Of a DNA stretch of 64,000 bases, positions 1-8,431 are shown in pieces. Numbering within the stretch: position 1 is the first letter of the stretch; each line of letters begins with the position of its first letter. Position numbers and translations under genes: made by a program. The notes under the pieces are model-generated. The model was not told the DNA's origin. It ran no database searches and saw nothing but the letters and a program-made list of their open reading frames with translations. The DNA comes from Actinomycetes bacterium (GTDB taxonomy: Bacteria; Actinomycetota; Actinomycetes; Mycobacteriales; Mycobacteriaceae), in assembly GCA_023461275.1 (NCBI GenBank), contig JAEYMI010000040.1, positions 1-64,000 on the forward strand. The letters run 5' to 3'.

Positions 1-93
1 GGGGTGCAGCACCTCGACATCGGTGATGGTTCGGCCGACGACATGCTTCTCGAGACCGGAACGGACTGTTTCGACTTCGGGAAGCTCAGGCAT
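1..93 (-). CDS. mutM: Formamidopyrimidine-DNA glycosylase, N-terminal fragment
   Basis: The first 31 codons of Fpg/MutM, which removes 8-oxoguanine and opens the strand by beta/delta elimination. The protein begins MPELPEVETVRSGLE, the family hallmark, with the catalytic Pro2 and Glu3 and a good match through TITDVEVLHP. The rest lies beyond the left edge. Its ATG overlaps the rnc stop by 8 bases, so it is very probably translated in the rnc operon. The order rnc-mutM is the usual one in Mycobacteriales. It is distinct from the Nei-type glycosylase at 38214-39035. Confidence 0.93.
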   Translation of the reverse strand, partial: MPELPEVETVRSGLEKHVVGRTITDVEVLHP

Positions 94-856
94 CGCTCGA
101 GGGGCCACGCTCTGCGAGCGCCTGCCACGCCAATGAGGCGGCCTTCTGTTCGGCTTCCTTCTTGGTGCGCCCCACGCCCTCACCGAGTTCTTCGCCTGCG
201 ATCACCGCGCGCGCGGTGAACTCCTTGCTGTGATCCGGTCCCGTAGAACTGATCTGGTACTGCGGCGGCCCGTAACCGCGCTCGGCAGCCAACTCCTGCA
301 GCGAGGTCTTCCAATCGAGGCCGGCACCGAGTTGACCCGCGCGATCGAGGATCTCGTCGAAGAGATTGAGGATGATTTGTTGCGACGTCTCCAGGCCATG
401 GTCGAGATACATTGCGCCGAACAATGATTCGAGCCCGTCGGCGAGGATCGAATCCTTGTCCCGTCCACCCGTCATCTCTTCGCCACGCCCGAGGTAGAGG
501 TGTCGCCCGAGGCCGCCCTCCCCCAGTCCGCGCGCGACGTCGGCCAGGGCGTGCATGTTGACGACGCTGGCCCGGATCTTCGCGAGCTCGCCCTCGGGTC
601 GATCCGGGTAACGCAGGTAGAGCCGCTCGGTGATGACGACGCCGAGCACCGAATCGCCGAGGAACTCCAACCGTTCGTTGGTCGGCAGGCCACCGTTCTC
701 GTAGGCGTAGGAGCGGTGGGTCAGGGCCAGCGTGAGCAGCTCGTCGGAGATCGGCGTACCGAGCGCGGCCAACAACGAGCCGACGCCTTCCGACGACGCC
801 CCTATCTCATGCGCGTGACCCTCCGTGGCAGACGACGCGTCGTCGAGACCACTCAC
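86..856 (-). CDS. rnc: Ribonuclease III
   Basis: Double-strand-specific endoribonuclease that processes rRNA precursors and structured mRNAs. The 256-aa product has the signature NERLEFLGDSVL at about residues 60-71, with the metal-binding Glu/Asp residues, and a second acidic cluster in DKDSILADGLESLFGA near 132-147. The C-terminal 75 residues form a double-stranded RNA-binding domain ending in the GRTKKEAEQKAA motif. The ATG overlaps the stop of the upstream DUF177 gene by 4 bases and the stop overlaps mutM by 8, so the three genes look translationally coupled. Length is typical for actinobacteria; the first 25 residues are a variable extension. Confidence 0.96.
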   Translation of the reverse strand: MSGLDDASSATEGHAHEIGASSEGVGSLLAALGTPISDELLTLALTHRSYAYENGGLPTNERLEFLGDSVLGVVITERLYLRYPDRPEGELAKIRASVVNMHALADVARGLGEGGLGRHLYLGRGEEMTGGRDKDSILADGLESLFGAMYLDHGLETSQQIILNLFDEILDRAGQLGAGLDWKTSLQELAAERGYGPPQYQISSTGPDHSKEFTARAVIAGEELGEGVGRTKKEAEQKAASLAWQALAERGPSSDA

Positions 857-1515
857 GCCGAGCCCCGCTCACCGGCGTCCCCGGCAGTCGAGTCCGCGTC
901 ACCGACATCCTCGGGACTCGTCGGAGCCGAATCCGACGCCCCATCCTGCGGCAGGGATCCGAACTTGTCGGCCAGCCCCGCCCACCGCGGATCGATGATC
1001 TCGTGGGAGTGCCCCGGTTCCGCAACCGCCAACCGCACTCCACATTCACTACAGAGTCCCGCGCAGTCGTCGCTACACAGCGGAGACATCGGCAACTCCA
1101 GTGCGACGGCGTCGATGACGGCCTGCTCGAGGTCGATCCGATCGTCGACGATGCGGTGGATGTCCTCGGAGTCGGTGGTCTGCTCCGTCTCGCTGTCGGG
1201 GTAGGCGTAGAGCTCCGTGAGGAACACCGTGACCGTGCCGTCGACAGGTTCCAGACAGCGCGCACACTGCCCCTCGGTCTCACCCGAGACGGTGCCCGTC
1301 ACCAAGACCCCCTCGGACACCGATTCCAACCGGAGGTCGAGGGCGACGTCGGAACCCGCGGGAATCGCGATCATCTCGACGCCGATGCGCTCGGGCGTGA
1401 CGACCGTGCGATGTACCTCTTCCATCGTTCCCGGACGCCTGCCCATCGAGCGGATGTCGAGCACGAACGGATCCTGCTGTGACGGTGCGCTTTGATTCAC
1501 TGCATTCTCGGCCAC
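853..1515 (-). CDS. DUF177 (YceD-like) protein
   Basis: Predicted 220-aa protein of the DUF177/YceD family, whose E. coli member is encoded beside rpmF and linked to 23S rRNA synthesis; the actinobacterial form has no settled role. The family cysteines are present as CARC in the middle and CSDDCAGLCSEC toward the C terminus, probably a metal site. The tail after KFGSLPQDG is acidic and low in complexity. I placed the start at the GTG at 1515 because TATGGT lies 6 nt upstream, as in a leaderless transcript. The open frame extends further upstream but that part lacks family-like sequence. It overlaps rnc by 4 bases. Confidence 0.85.
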   Translation of the reverse strand: MAENAVNQSAPSQQDPFVLDIRSMGRRPGTMEEVHRTVVTPERIGVEMIAIPAGSDVALDLRLESVSEGVLVTGTVSGETEGQCARCLEPVDGTVTVFLTELYAYPDSETEQTTDSEDIHRIVDDRIDLEQAVIDAVALELPMSPLCSDDCAGLCSECGVRLAVAEPGHSHEIIDPRWAGLADKFGSLPQDGASDSAPTSPEDVGDADSTAGDAGERGSA

Positions 1516-1521
1516 ATCTGC

Positions 1522-1527
1522 ACCATA
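1522..1527 (-). promoter_or_regulatory. Leaderless-type -10 element of the DUF177 gene
   Basis: TATGGT on the minus strand, 6 nt before the chosen GTG. This is the spacing expected when transcription starts at the first base of the start codon. No convincing -35 box is visible. It supports the GTG start and suggests that DUF177-rnc-mutM can be transcribed separately from sepIVA. Confidence 0.45.
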
Positions 1528-1567
1528 CGCTGGGGTGGCGCTTTCATCGAACCACCCGACACGGCCG

Positions 1568-2404
1568 TCAGACGGCCAGCGGCGAGCTGTGGTCGTGTAC
1601 GTCCGCAGAAGCCGATCGGGCCTGCTCAGAGCTGTTCCGACGCGCCGACGCATCGTCGACGCTGCGCGGGTACTCGACGTAGTCGTGCATGCCTGCGCCG
1701 GTGCGCAGCTGGTGACGACCACGGTTCACCGAACGCAGTGTCCCGGTGAGGATCTCCTCGAACTCGGCGAGCTTCTCGTCGACATAGATGTCGCAGTCAC
1801 CGCGCAGACGGTCGGCCTCGGCGTGTGCGGCGTCGATGATCCGCTCGGCCTCCGACTTCGCTGCAGCGACGACCTCGGTCTCCGACACAAGCCGCTGCTG
1901 CTCGGCGATACCGTCCGCCACGGACTTGTCGTAGGTGTTGTTCGCCGAATCGATGGTCCGCTGAGCCTCGGCGCGGGCACGACCGGTGACCGCGTCGAAC
2001 TCGCGTGCGGCACTCGACGAGAGTCGATGGGCCTCGGCGGTCGCCTCGTCGACGAGGTTCTTGCCGTGCGCGCTTGCCTCGTCGACCATCCGATCCGCCT
2101 GCGCTTTGGCATCGGCCAGGAGGCGGTCGGCCTCGGCACGGGCATGCGCGAGCATCGCGTCGGATTCCGACTCGGCGGTGGTGACCACCTTGTCGGCGTG
2201 GTCGGCAGCGTCACCGAGCATGTTCTCGCGCTGGTCGAGCACGTCCTGCGCGTCGTCGAGTTCGCCTGGGATCGAGTCCTTGATGTCGTCGAGGAGTTCG
2301 AGGACATCGCCGCGCGGCACGACGCAGCCCGCGGTCATGGGAACGCTTCGTGCCTCCTCGACGATGGCTACGAGTTCGTCGAGAGCTTCAAATACCCGGT
2401 ACAC
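1568..2404 (-). CDS. sepIVA: SepIVA-like DivIVA-family septation protein
   Basis: DivIVA-like coiled-coil protein matching mycobacterial SepIVA (Rv2927c), a septum and growth-pole factor. After the N-terminal VYRVFEALDELVAIVEEAR and the conserved MTAGCVVPRGDVLELLDDIK, the remainder is long heptad-rich helix with repeated A-E-A-D-R-L units. The C terminus carries GTLRSVNRGRHQLR and then a variable tail. I prefer the GTG at 2404 because the mycobacterial protein, as I recall it, begins at this tyrosine; an ATG at 2425 would add seven residues. It lies 52 bases upstream of DUF177. The placement sepIVA-DUF177-rnc-mutM matches M. tuberculosis, whereas coaD-rsmD next door is a separate block there. 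Confidence 0.85.
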   Translation of the reverse strand: MYRVFEALDELVAIVEEARSVPMTAGCVVPRGDVLELLDDIKDSIPGELDDAQDVLDQRENMLGDAADHADKVVTTAESESDAMLAHARAEADRLLADAKAQADRMVDEASAHGKNLVDEATAEAHRLSSSAAREFDAVTGRARAEAQRTIDSANNTYDKSVADGIAEQQRLVSETEVVAAAKSEAERIIDAAHAEADRLRGDCDIYVDEKLAEFEEILTGTLRSVNRGRHQLRTGAGMHDYVEYPRSVDDASARRNSSEQARSASADVHDHSSPLAV

Positions 2405-2568
2405 AGCTACCCCAATCCGGCTCATGCCATTGCTTGTGTCAGTGAGACCTGTGTCCTGTGACGCAGCCCCGCCTGAAACTGATGTGACTATTGTGCCGAA
2501 TGGGGTCGCTGTGATTGAGGAGCTGAATGATATGGGCGTGTCGCCAGTGGCATTTGTGGCACCAGAGA

Positions 2569-3057
2569 TCAGGCGGTGCGCTCCCCCGCCAGCACAGCCT
2601 CGAGGCGTTGGTGAATGTGCGGTGCCAGGTACGGCGACGCATCGCCGCCGAGCTTCGCCACCTCTTTGACCAGCGAACTCGAGACATGCGCGAACCGCGG
2701 ATCGGTGAGCATGAAGACGGTCTCGACGTCGGCGAGCTCCCGGTTCATCTGTGCCATCGGCAGTTCGTAGTCGAAGTCGACGCCCGAGCGGAGCCCCTTC
2801 ACGAGGACCCGGATGTGTTGTTCGTTCAAATAGTCGACGAGCAGACCGGTCCAGCGGTCGACCCGCACGTTGGGGAGGTCGGTACAGTCCTGCTCGATGA
2901 GCGCGATGCGTTCGTCGATGCTGAACAGTCCGTGCTTGTTGGGATTGACCACCACGAGGACCACGATCTCGTCGAAGGCAAGTGCTGCACGTTCGACGAT
3001 GTACCGATGCCCCTTGGTGAACGGATCGAAGGAGCCTGGAATCACTGCGCTGCTCAT
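2569..3057 (-). CDS. coaD: Phosphopantetheine adenylyltransferase
   Basis: Transfers AMP from ATP to 4'-phosphopantetheine, the penultimate step of coenzyme A synthesis, in the cytoplasm. The 162-aa protein shows the nucleotidyltransferase motif GSFDPFTKGH at residues 8-17, with the phosphate-binding His17, then KGLRSGVDFDYE (about 88-98), and HVSSSLVKEVA (124-134), the counterpart of the ISSTxxR/K motif. Length is typical of bacterial PPAT. The ATG overlaps the rsmD stop by 4 bases, forming the conserved rsmD-coaD pair. Confidence 0.97.
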   Translation of the reverse strand: MSSAVIPGSFDPFTKGHRYIVERAALAFDEIVVLVVVNPNKHGLFSIDERIALIEQDCTDLPNVRVDRWTGLLVDYLNEQHIRVLVKGLRSGVDFDYELPMAQMNRELADVETVFMLTDPRFAHVSSSLVKEVAKLGGDASPYLAPHIHQRLEAVLAGERTA

Positions 3058-3611
3058 GGCGTAAACCTACCGACCTGCACCCGGGTCTCCCCGTAGACCT
3101 TCTCGACGATCACCTCGAACTTCTCCGGCCACGTCGGCGACGGCGACCGCACATCACGCTCGACGACGACGAGAGCGTCATCGGCCAGCCACCCGGACGC
3201 CAGTCGTCGTAGGTCGACCTCGACCTCGGCGGTCTCGAGCGCGTAGGGCGGATCGGAGAAGACGAGATCGAACTGTTCCGGCTGCGCGCCGTCGAGGTAC
3301 GACGCCACACCTGCGGTCACCACCTGCGACCGGGCCGAGAGACCCAGCGACTGCGCATTCGCAGCGATGATCGACGTGGCTCGTTTACGGCTGTCCACCA
3401 TCGTCGCCCGTTCCGCGCCCCGCGACATCGACTCGATGGCGAGCGCCCCCGAACCCGCGTACAGATCGAGGACGCGAGCGTCGTCGAAATCGATCCGCGC
3501 GTCGAGCACGTTGAACACCGCCTCACGTACCCTGTCGGAAGTGGGCCGAGTCCCGTCGTCCGGGACCTTCAGTCGACGCCCGCCGAACTCACCGGCGATG
3601 ATTCTCGTCAT
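3054..3611 (-). CDS. rsmD: 16S rRNA (guanine966-N2)-methyltransferase
   Basis: Methylates G966 of 16S rRNA using S-adenosylmethionine. The predicted 185-aa product starts MTRIIAGEFGGRRL, the normal RsmD N terminus, has the SAM-binding loop LDLYAGSGALAIE at about 49-60 and the catalytic DPPY at 120-123. The open frame continues 30 codons upstream of this ATG, but that portion looks non-coding and lies in the promoter region shared with ectA. It overlaps coaD by 4 bases. Confidence 0.95.
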   Translation of the reverse strand: MTRIIAGEFGGRRLKVPDDGTRPTSDRVREAVFNVLDARIDFDDARVLDLYAGSGALAIESMSRGAERATMVDSRKRATSIIAANAQSLGLSARSQVVTAGVASYLDGAQPEQFDLVFSDPPYALETAEVEVDLRRLASGWLADDALVVVERDVRSPSPTWPEKFEVIVEKVYGETRVQVGRFTP

Positions 3612-3686
3612 TGGTCGTATTCTGCTCGATGATCCCCCGGCCTGGCACCCGACTCCTCGGCACGGCAGGATCGCGAACAACACCGT

Positions 3687-3702
3687 TGTGACCCCTATCA
3701 CA
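3687..3702. promoter_or_regulatory. CRP/GlxR-type operator between rsmD and ectA
   Basis: TGTGACCCCTATCACA is an exact match to the TGTGA-N6-TCACA consensus of the CRP/FNR family (Crp in M. tuberculosis, GlxR in corynebacteria). It lies 76 bases upstream of the rsmD ATG and about 95 upstream of the ectA ATG. The sequence match is direct; the regulator and the target gene are inferred. Confidence 0.6.
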
Positions 3703-3797
3703 TTGGGGGGTTGAACAGCGCCGACGCCCCGCTTTCAATGTCCGATTTCCGCAGCAGCATGACTTCACCGACACACGTTGTTAACCTTTAAAACGTT

Positions 3798-4325
3798 ATG
3801 AGCCCTTCCTCAACGAGAACGGCCCCATCAACTGTCCTGACGATCGAATATCGGACGCCGACGGTGTCCGACGGAACCAGACTCTGGGAAATCGCCTCGG
3901 ATTCACAGGTTCTCGACGTCAACTCGAGTTACGCCTATGTGCTGTGGTGCCACGACTACGCCGACACATCAATTGTCGCCGAAGTCGACGGCCGCGCAGT
4001 AGGTTTCGTCACCGGGTACCGACGTCCGTCGGATCCGTCGACGATCATGGTCTGGCAGGTCGCCGTAGACGACGACTTCCGCGGACATGGGATCGCAGCA
4101 AAGATGCTGCACCACCTGTTCGATCGTGTTCGACGCAGTTCGGTGGTGGCCATGCACACCACAATCAGTCCCGACAATGTTGCGTCGCAACGCCTGTTCG
4201 CGTCAGTGGCACGCGATCGTGGCCTCGACTTCGTCCGGCGAGACCTCTTCGCCGTCGGCGACTTCCCCGACGCACACGAGCCCGAGGATCTCTACATGCT
4301 CGAGCCGAAGGTCGGCGAACCCTAA
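3798..4325 (+). CDS. ectA: L-2,4-diaminobutyrate acetyltransferase
   Basis: Second step of ectoine synthesis: acetylates L-2,4-diaminobutyrate on N4 using acetyl-CoA. The 175-aa protein is a GNAT fold with NSSYAYVLWCHDYADTS (about 42-58), which is characteristic of EctA, and the acetyl-CoA loop RGHGIA at 95-100. The C-terminal DLYMLEPKV is also family-like. TAACCT at 3782-3787 could be a -10 box giving a very short leader. It is the first gene of ectABC, with an unusually long 213-base gap before ectB, so ectB may have an extra promoter. Confidence 0.96.
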   Translation: MSPSSTRTAPSTVLTIEYRTPTVSDGTRLWEIASDSQVLDVNSSYAYVLWCHDYADTSIVAEVDGRAVGFVTGYRRPSDPSTIMVWQVAVDDDFRGHGIAAKMLHHLFDRVRRSSVVAMHTTISPDNVASQRLFASVARDRGLDFVRRDLFAVGDFPDAHEPEDLYMLEPKVGEP

Positions 4326-4538
4326 CCCGACCGTCGGACGCGCCGTCGTCGCTCCGGCTCTCACCTCGCGGCTCGCCGCTCTGCGCGTTCCCGATGCGGA
4401 CAACGTCACGCGTCCGACAACGGCGCACCAGGCGCGCTGACGCGCAGATGCGCAGATGCGCGTCCCCACAGTGCTTGTGGACGCTTCGCGTCCGGACAGC
4501 GCTGTGGCACACAGATTTCCCACTATGGAGGATGCACG

Positions 4539-5810
4539 ATGCAACTTCTCGAAACCACCATCGACGACTCGGTGTTCACTCAGAACGAGTCCGAGGTCCG
4601 CAGCTACTGCCGCAACTGGCCCACCGTGTTCGGCCGTGCGCGTGGCTCGTGGATCACCGATACCGAAGGCCGCGAATACCTCGACTTCTTCGCGGGCGCG
4701 GGTGCCCTGAACTACGGGCACAATCACCCGATCCTCAAAGAGGCTCTTCTCGAGTACATCTCGGCGGACGGCATCACCCACGGCCTCGACATGGCGACCG
4801 TGGCGAAGGGCCAGTTCCTCGAGACCTTCCAGAACAAGATCCTCTCGCCGCGTGGACTCGACTACAAGGTCCAGTTCCCCGGCCCCACCGGCACCAACGC
4901 CGTCGAGTCGGCACTCAAGCTGGCCCGTAAGGTCACCGGCCGCGAGTCGATCGTGAGCTTCACCAACGCGTTCCACGGCATGACGCTCGGATCGCTGTCT
5001 GTGACAGGCAATTCCATGAAGCGTGCGGGGGCAGGAATCCCGCTGGTGCATGCCACCCCGATGCCCTTCGACAACTACCTCGACGGCACGGTCGAGGACT
5101 TCAGCTGGTTCGAGCGCGTGCTCGAGGATTCCGGCAGCGGCCTCAACACCCCTGCCGCGGTCATCGTCGAGACGGTGCAGGGCGAAGGCGGCGTCAACGT
5201 CGCACGCGCCGAGTGGCTGCGCGGACTTGCCGACCTGTGCAAGCGTCGCGACATCCTGCTGATCGTCGACGACGTCCAGATGGGCTGCGGACGCACGGGC
5301 GAGTTCTTCTCGTTCGAGGAGGCAGGCATCAAGCCCGACATCGTCACCATGTCGAAGTCGATCAGCGGTTACGGCCTGCCCATGGCCCTGACGCTGATCC
5401 GTCGTGATCTCGATGTCTGGGCGCCAGGTGAACACAACGGCACCTTCCGCGGCAACAACCCCGCGTTCATCACCGCGACGAAGGCGATCGAGGAATTCTG
5501 GTCCGACGACCAGCTCACCCGCGACGTCCACCGCAAGGGCCGGCAGATCGACGAGGTGTTCTCTGCGCTGTCGGATCGCCACGAAGGTCTGTCGACGCGC
5601 GGACGTGGCATGGTCCGCGGACTCGTCTTCGACGAGCCGACGCTCGCCGCCAAGGCGTGCGCACGTGCATTCGGGGCCGGACTGCTCGCAGAAACGTCCG
5701 GCCCGTCGGATGAGGTTGTGAAACTTCTTCCGCCGCTGAACATTTCCACCGAAGAACTTGACCGCGGACTCGGCATCCTCGTCGACTCCGTGGAGGAGGT
5801 GATCGCATGA
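4539..5810 (+). CDS. ectB: Diaminobutyrate-2-oxoglutarate transaminase
   Basis: First step of ectoine synthesis: a class III PLP aminotransferase that converts L-aspartate 4-semialdehyde to L-2,4-diaminobutyrate with glutamate as donor. The 423-aa protein has the PLP-contact motif VDDVQMGCGRTG (about 243-254) and the Schiff-base lysine Lys273 in MSKSISGYG. FPGPTGTNAVE near 113-123 is the phosphate-binding loop. A strong GGAGG lies 7 nt before the ATG. The stop overlaps ectC by 4 bases. Length matches the family. Confidence 0.97.
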   Translation: MQLLETTIDDSVFTQNESEVRSYCRNWPTVFGRARGSWITDTEGREYLDFFAGAGALNYGHNHPILKEALLEYISADGITHGLDMATVAKGQFLETFQNKILSPRGLDYKVQFPGPTGTNAVESALKLARKVTGRESIVSFTNAFHGMTLGSLSVTGNSMKRAGAGIPLVHATPMPFDNYLDGTVEDFSWFERVLEDSGSGLNTPAAVIVETVQGEGGVNVARAEWLRGLADLCKRRDILLIVDDVQMGCGRTGEFFSFEEAGIKPDIVTMSKSISGYGLPMALTLIRRDLDVWAPGEHNGTFRGNNPAFITATKAIEEFWSDDQLTRDVHRKGRQIDEVFSALSDRHEGLSTRGRGMVRGLVFDEPTLAAKACARAFGAGLLAETSGPSDEVVKLLPPLNISTEELDRGLGILVDSVEEVIA

Positions 5811-6232
5811 TCGTCCGTACCACCCAGGAAATCACCGGAACCGACCGCGAGGTCGCCGACCCCAAGGGCAATTGGGTGTCCAAGCGGATCGTGCTCGGCG
5901 GCGACGGCGTCGGCTTCTCGTTCCACGAGACCACCATCAAGGCCGGCAGCGTCAACGACTTCCACTACGCCAACCACATCGAGGCCGTGTGGCTCGTCGA
6001 GGGCGAGGGCACTCTGCTCAACCGCGACACCGGTGAGACCTATCCCCTGGCGGCAGGCTCGATGTATCTGCTCAACGATCACGATCGTCACACGGTGACG
6101 GCCGAGACCGAGATGCGCATGCTGTGCGTCTTCAACCCCCCGGTCGTCGGCACCGAGGTGCACGACGAGAACGGGATCTACCCACTCGTGACCGTCCCCG
6201 AGCAGGCGAGCGGCAAACACGCCAACGCCTGA
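5807..6232 (+). CDS. ectC: L-ectoine synthase
   Basis: Last step of ectoine synthesis: a metal-dependent cupin that cyclises N-acetyl-diaminobutyrate to ectoine. The 141-aa sequence has the EctC start MIVRTTQEITGTDREV and the cupin core NDFHYANHIEAVWLVEGEG (about 49-67), followed by LAAGSMYLLNDHDRH. The ATG overlaps the ectB stop by 4 bases. No hydroxylase ectD follows: a strong terminator comes next, so this operon makes ectoine but not 5-hydroxyectoine unless ectD is elsewhere. Confidence 0.97.
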   Translation: MIVRTTQEITGTDREVADPKGNWVSKRIVLGGDGVGFSFHETTIKAGSVNDFHYANHIEAVWLVEGEGTLLNRDTGETYPLAAGSMYLLNDHDRHTVTAETEMRMLCVFNPPVVGTEVHDENGIYPLVTVPEQASGKHANA

Positions 6233-6255
6233 CCCTTCTCGGGCGGTTCATCGAC

Positions 6256-6303
6256 AACGACTCTGCCGCGGCCTCGACCTCTCGAGGCCGCGGCAGAGTC
6301 GTT
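6256..6303. terminator. Strong hairpin terminator after ectABC
   Basis: A perfect 22-bp stem (6256-6277 with 6282-6303) closed by a CCTC loop and followed by one more T. It lies 23 bases after the ectC stop and ends 22 bases before the sirtuin start, so it should separate the two units. The T tract is short, as is common in actinobacteria. Confidence 0.85.
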
Positions 6304-6312
6304 TCAGAGGTC

Positions 6313-6318
6313 TATCCT
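6313..6318 (+). promoter_or_regulatory. Leaderless-type -10 element of the sirtuin gene
   Basis: TATCCT lies 7 nt before the GTG at 6326, the geometry of a leaderless start. The -35 position falls inside the preceding terminator stem and has no consensus box, so any promoter here depends mainly on the -10. Confidence 0.5.
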
Positions 6319-6325
6319 GGACAGG

Positions 6326-7213
6326 GTGCGCACGCGGCTACAGATCGGCTGGACGCCGGCCGAACCGACCCAGATCGACGACGATCTCGATTCCCGCCTC
6401 GAGCAGCTGTACGGCCTCCTCGACGGTCGACGTGTCGTCGTACTCACCGGGGCAGGTGTCTCCACCGACTCCGGTATCCCCGACTATCGCAGTCCCGGTG
6501 CACCCGTCCGTACCCCGATGACTCTCGAGATGTTCCTGTCCTCAGCCGAGTTCCGACGCCACTACTGGGCGCGTAATCATCTCGGCTGGCGACACATGGA
6601 TGCCGCTCGGCCCAATGCCTCCCATCACGCGCTCACCGACCTGCAGCGCGACGGGCGCCTCACCACCGTGATCACCCAGAACGTCGACATGCTGCACACG
6701 AAGGCGGGCACGCGCGGGGTGATCGAACTGCACGGCTGTTACGGCCGCGTCCGGTGTCTCGACTGCGGAGAAACCATCTCACGACGACGCCTCGCCGACG
6801 CGCTCGACGCGTTGAATCCCGGCTTCGCCGAACGCGTGGCGAGTCGCGGCGCGATCGAGGTGGCACCCGACGCGGACGCGACACTCGATGACACGAGCGA
6901 CTTCGTCGTCGCCGACTGCGCGGCGTGCGGGGGAACCCTCAAGCCCGACATCGTCTACTTCGGTGAGAACGCGTCGAAAACGACGGTGCAGCAGGCATTT
7001 TCAGCGGTTGACGACGCCGATGCAATGATCGTCGTCGGCTCGTCATTGACGGTGATGTCCGGCCTGAGATTCGCGCGTCACGCACATCGCACGGGAAAAC
7101 CGCTCGTGGTGATCAACCGCGGCACGACGCGGGCCGACGACATCGCGGACCTCAAGATCGACCACTTCTGCGGCCAGGTGCTCCCCGCCCTCACTCGCGA
7201 CGCAGCGGCCTGA
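6326..7213 (+). CDS. Sir2-family NAD-dependent protein deacylase
   Basis: Class II-like sirtuin of 295 aa that should remove acyl groups from lysine using NAD. Visible motifs are TGAGVSTDSGIPDYRS (41-56), TQNVD (117-121), the catalytic His136 in ELHG, and a zinc site with Cys144/Cys147 and Cys198/Cys201. Toward the end VGSSLTVMSG and INRG complete the Rossmann fold. The start is GTG, supported by TATCCT 7 nt upstream. The central segment between the two cysteine pairs is about 50 residues, longer than in CobB. It is a single gene between the ectoine terminator and the convergent proB. Confidence 0.93.
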   Translation: MRTRLQIGWTPAEPTQIDDDLDSRLEQLYGLLDGRRVVVLTGAGVSTDSGIPDYRSPGAPVRTPMTLEMFLSSAEFRRHYWARNHLGWRHMDAARPNASHHALTDLQRDGRLTTVITQNVDMLHTKAGTRGVIELHGCYGRVRCLDCGETISRRRLADALDALNPGFAERVASRGAIEVAPDADATLDDTSDFVVADCAACGGTLKPDIVYFGENASKTTVQQAFSAVDDADAMIVVGSSLTVMSGLRFARHAHRTGKPLVVINRGTTRADDIADLKIDHFCGQVLPALTRDAAA

Positions 7214-7315
7214 CCGCGCGACGTCGTAGAAGACAGCGTCCGAGCAGGACTCGACCTGTACCGATACGTCCCCACTCCTCGGCGAGCGCACTCCCGTCAG
7301 TCTGCGCCAACAGAT

Positions 7316-8431
7316 TCAGACGGCAACCAGATCGTCGGCGTGAATGACGGGTCGGTGCAACTCATTCGGCAGCTCCGACGTCGACCGGCCCACCATGCGG
7401 GCGACCTCGTCGGAGTCGTAACTGCTCACCCCGCGCGCACGTAGATTGCCCGCGATGTCGACGAGTTCCACCACGTCGCCGTCGTAGAAGCGACCCCTCA
7501 CCCCCACCACGCCGGCCGCGAGCAGCGACCGCCGCCTGCGGGCGACAGCCGCGACAGCGCCGTCGTCGAGCACGATCTGCCCCCGCGCGTCGGCTGCGTG
7601 CCTGACCCAGAAACGTTTAGCGGACAGACGTTCCGGTCGCGCGGCGAACACGGTGCCGACCGACGCGTCCGAGAGCGCACGGTCGGCATCGGACGCCGCG
7701 GCCAGCAGCACGGGAACCCCCGCATCCGCCGACAACCGTGCCGCTGCGAGCTTCGACGCCATGCCGCCGGTCCCCAGGGTTCCGCCGGAACCGGCGATCA
7801 CACCGTCGAGATCCTCGGGGCCGTTCACCTCGTCGATGAAGCGCGCACGTTGACCGTCGGGACCGACCTTGCGGGGATCACCGTCATACAGGCCGTCGAC
7901 GTCGGAGAGCAGCATGAGCGCGTCGGCACCTGCGAGATGCGCCACCAAGGCAGCGAGACGGTCGTTGTCACCGAAGCGGATCTCGTTGGTGGCCACGGTG
8001 TCGTTCTCGTTGACCACCGGGACGGCGTGCAATGCCACGAGTCGGTTGAGCGTGCGCTGGGCATTCGCGTGGTGCGCGCGGTTCGAGATGTCGTCTGCGG
8101 TCAGCAGCACCTGCCCGACGGTGCGCCCGTACCGGTGAAACGACGTCCCCCAGGCATGCGCGAGAGCCAACTGCCCGACGCTCGCGGCAGCCTGCTTGGT
8201 GGCGAGATCGGTCGGACGCTTCTTCAGTCCCAGCGGTGCGATTCCCGCACCGATCGCCCCCGACGAGACGACGATGACGTCCGAACCAGCTCGCATCCGC
8301 GCTTCGAGGGCATCGGTCAGTCGACCGAGCCGTTCACGATCGAGGCCGCTGTCGAGGTCGGTGATCGCCGATGACCCGATCTTGACGACGACGCTGCGCG
8401 CTGCGGCGATGGATTCGCGTACGTCACTCAC
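7316..8431 (-). CDS. proB: Glutamate 5-kinase
   Basis: Phosphorylates glutamate to glutamyl-5-phosphate, the first committed step of proline synthesis. The product (about 371 aa) has VVVKIGSSAIT near the N terminus, VSSGAIGAGIAPLG, the glutamate-binding NENDTVATNEIRFGDNDRL, and GTGGMASK. The last ~85 residues form a PUA domain. The GTG at 8431 overlaps the obg stop by 8 bases and has AGGA upstream; an ATG at 8443 adding four residues is also possible. The open frame runs ~116 codons further into obg antisense-like sequence and should be ignored. proA is not in the window. Confidence 0.95.
   Translation of the reverse strand: MSDVRESIAAARSVVVKIGSSAITDLDSGLDRERLGRLTDALEARMRAGSDVIVVSSGAIGAGIAPLGLKKRPTDLATKQAAASVGQLALAHAWGTSFHRYGRTVGQVLLTADDISNRAHHANAQRTLNRLVALHAVPVVNENDTVATNEIRFGDNDRLAALVAHLAGADALMLLSDVDGLYDGDPRKVGPDGQRARFIDEVNGPEDLDGVIAGSGGTLGTGGMASKLAAARLSADAGVPVLLAAASDADRALSDASVGTVFAARPERLSAKRFWVRHAADARGQIVLDDGAVAAVARRRRSLLAAGVVGVRGRFYDGDVVELVDIAGNLRARGVSSYDSDEVARMVGRSTSELPNELHRPVIHADDLVAV

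Noticed and set aside
4203..5582. Long open frame (459 codons) on the minus strand across ectA-ectB
   Set aside because: Antisense to two well-supported ectoine genes, with no family-like motif. High GC creates long chance frames on the opposite strand.
6233..6325. ectD expected after ectC
   Set aside because: A strong terminator and then a sirtuin follow; no hydroxylase sequence is present in the window.
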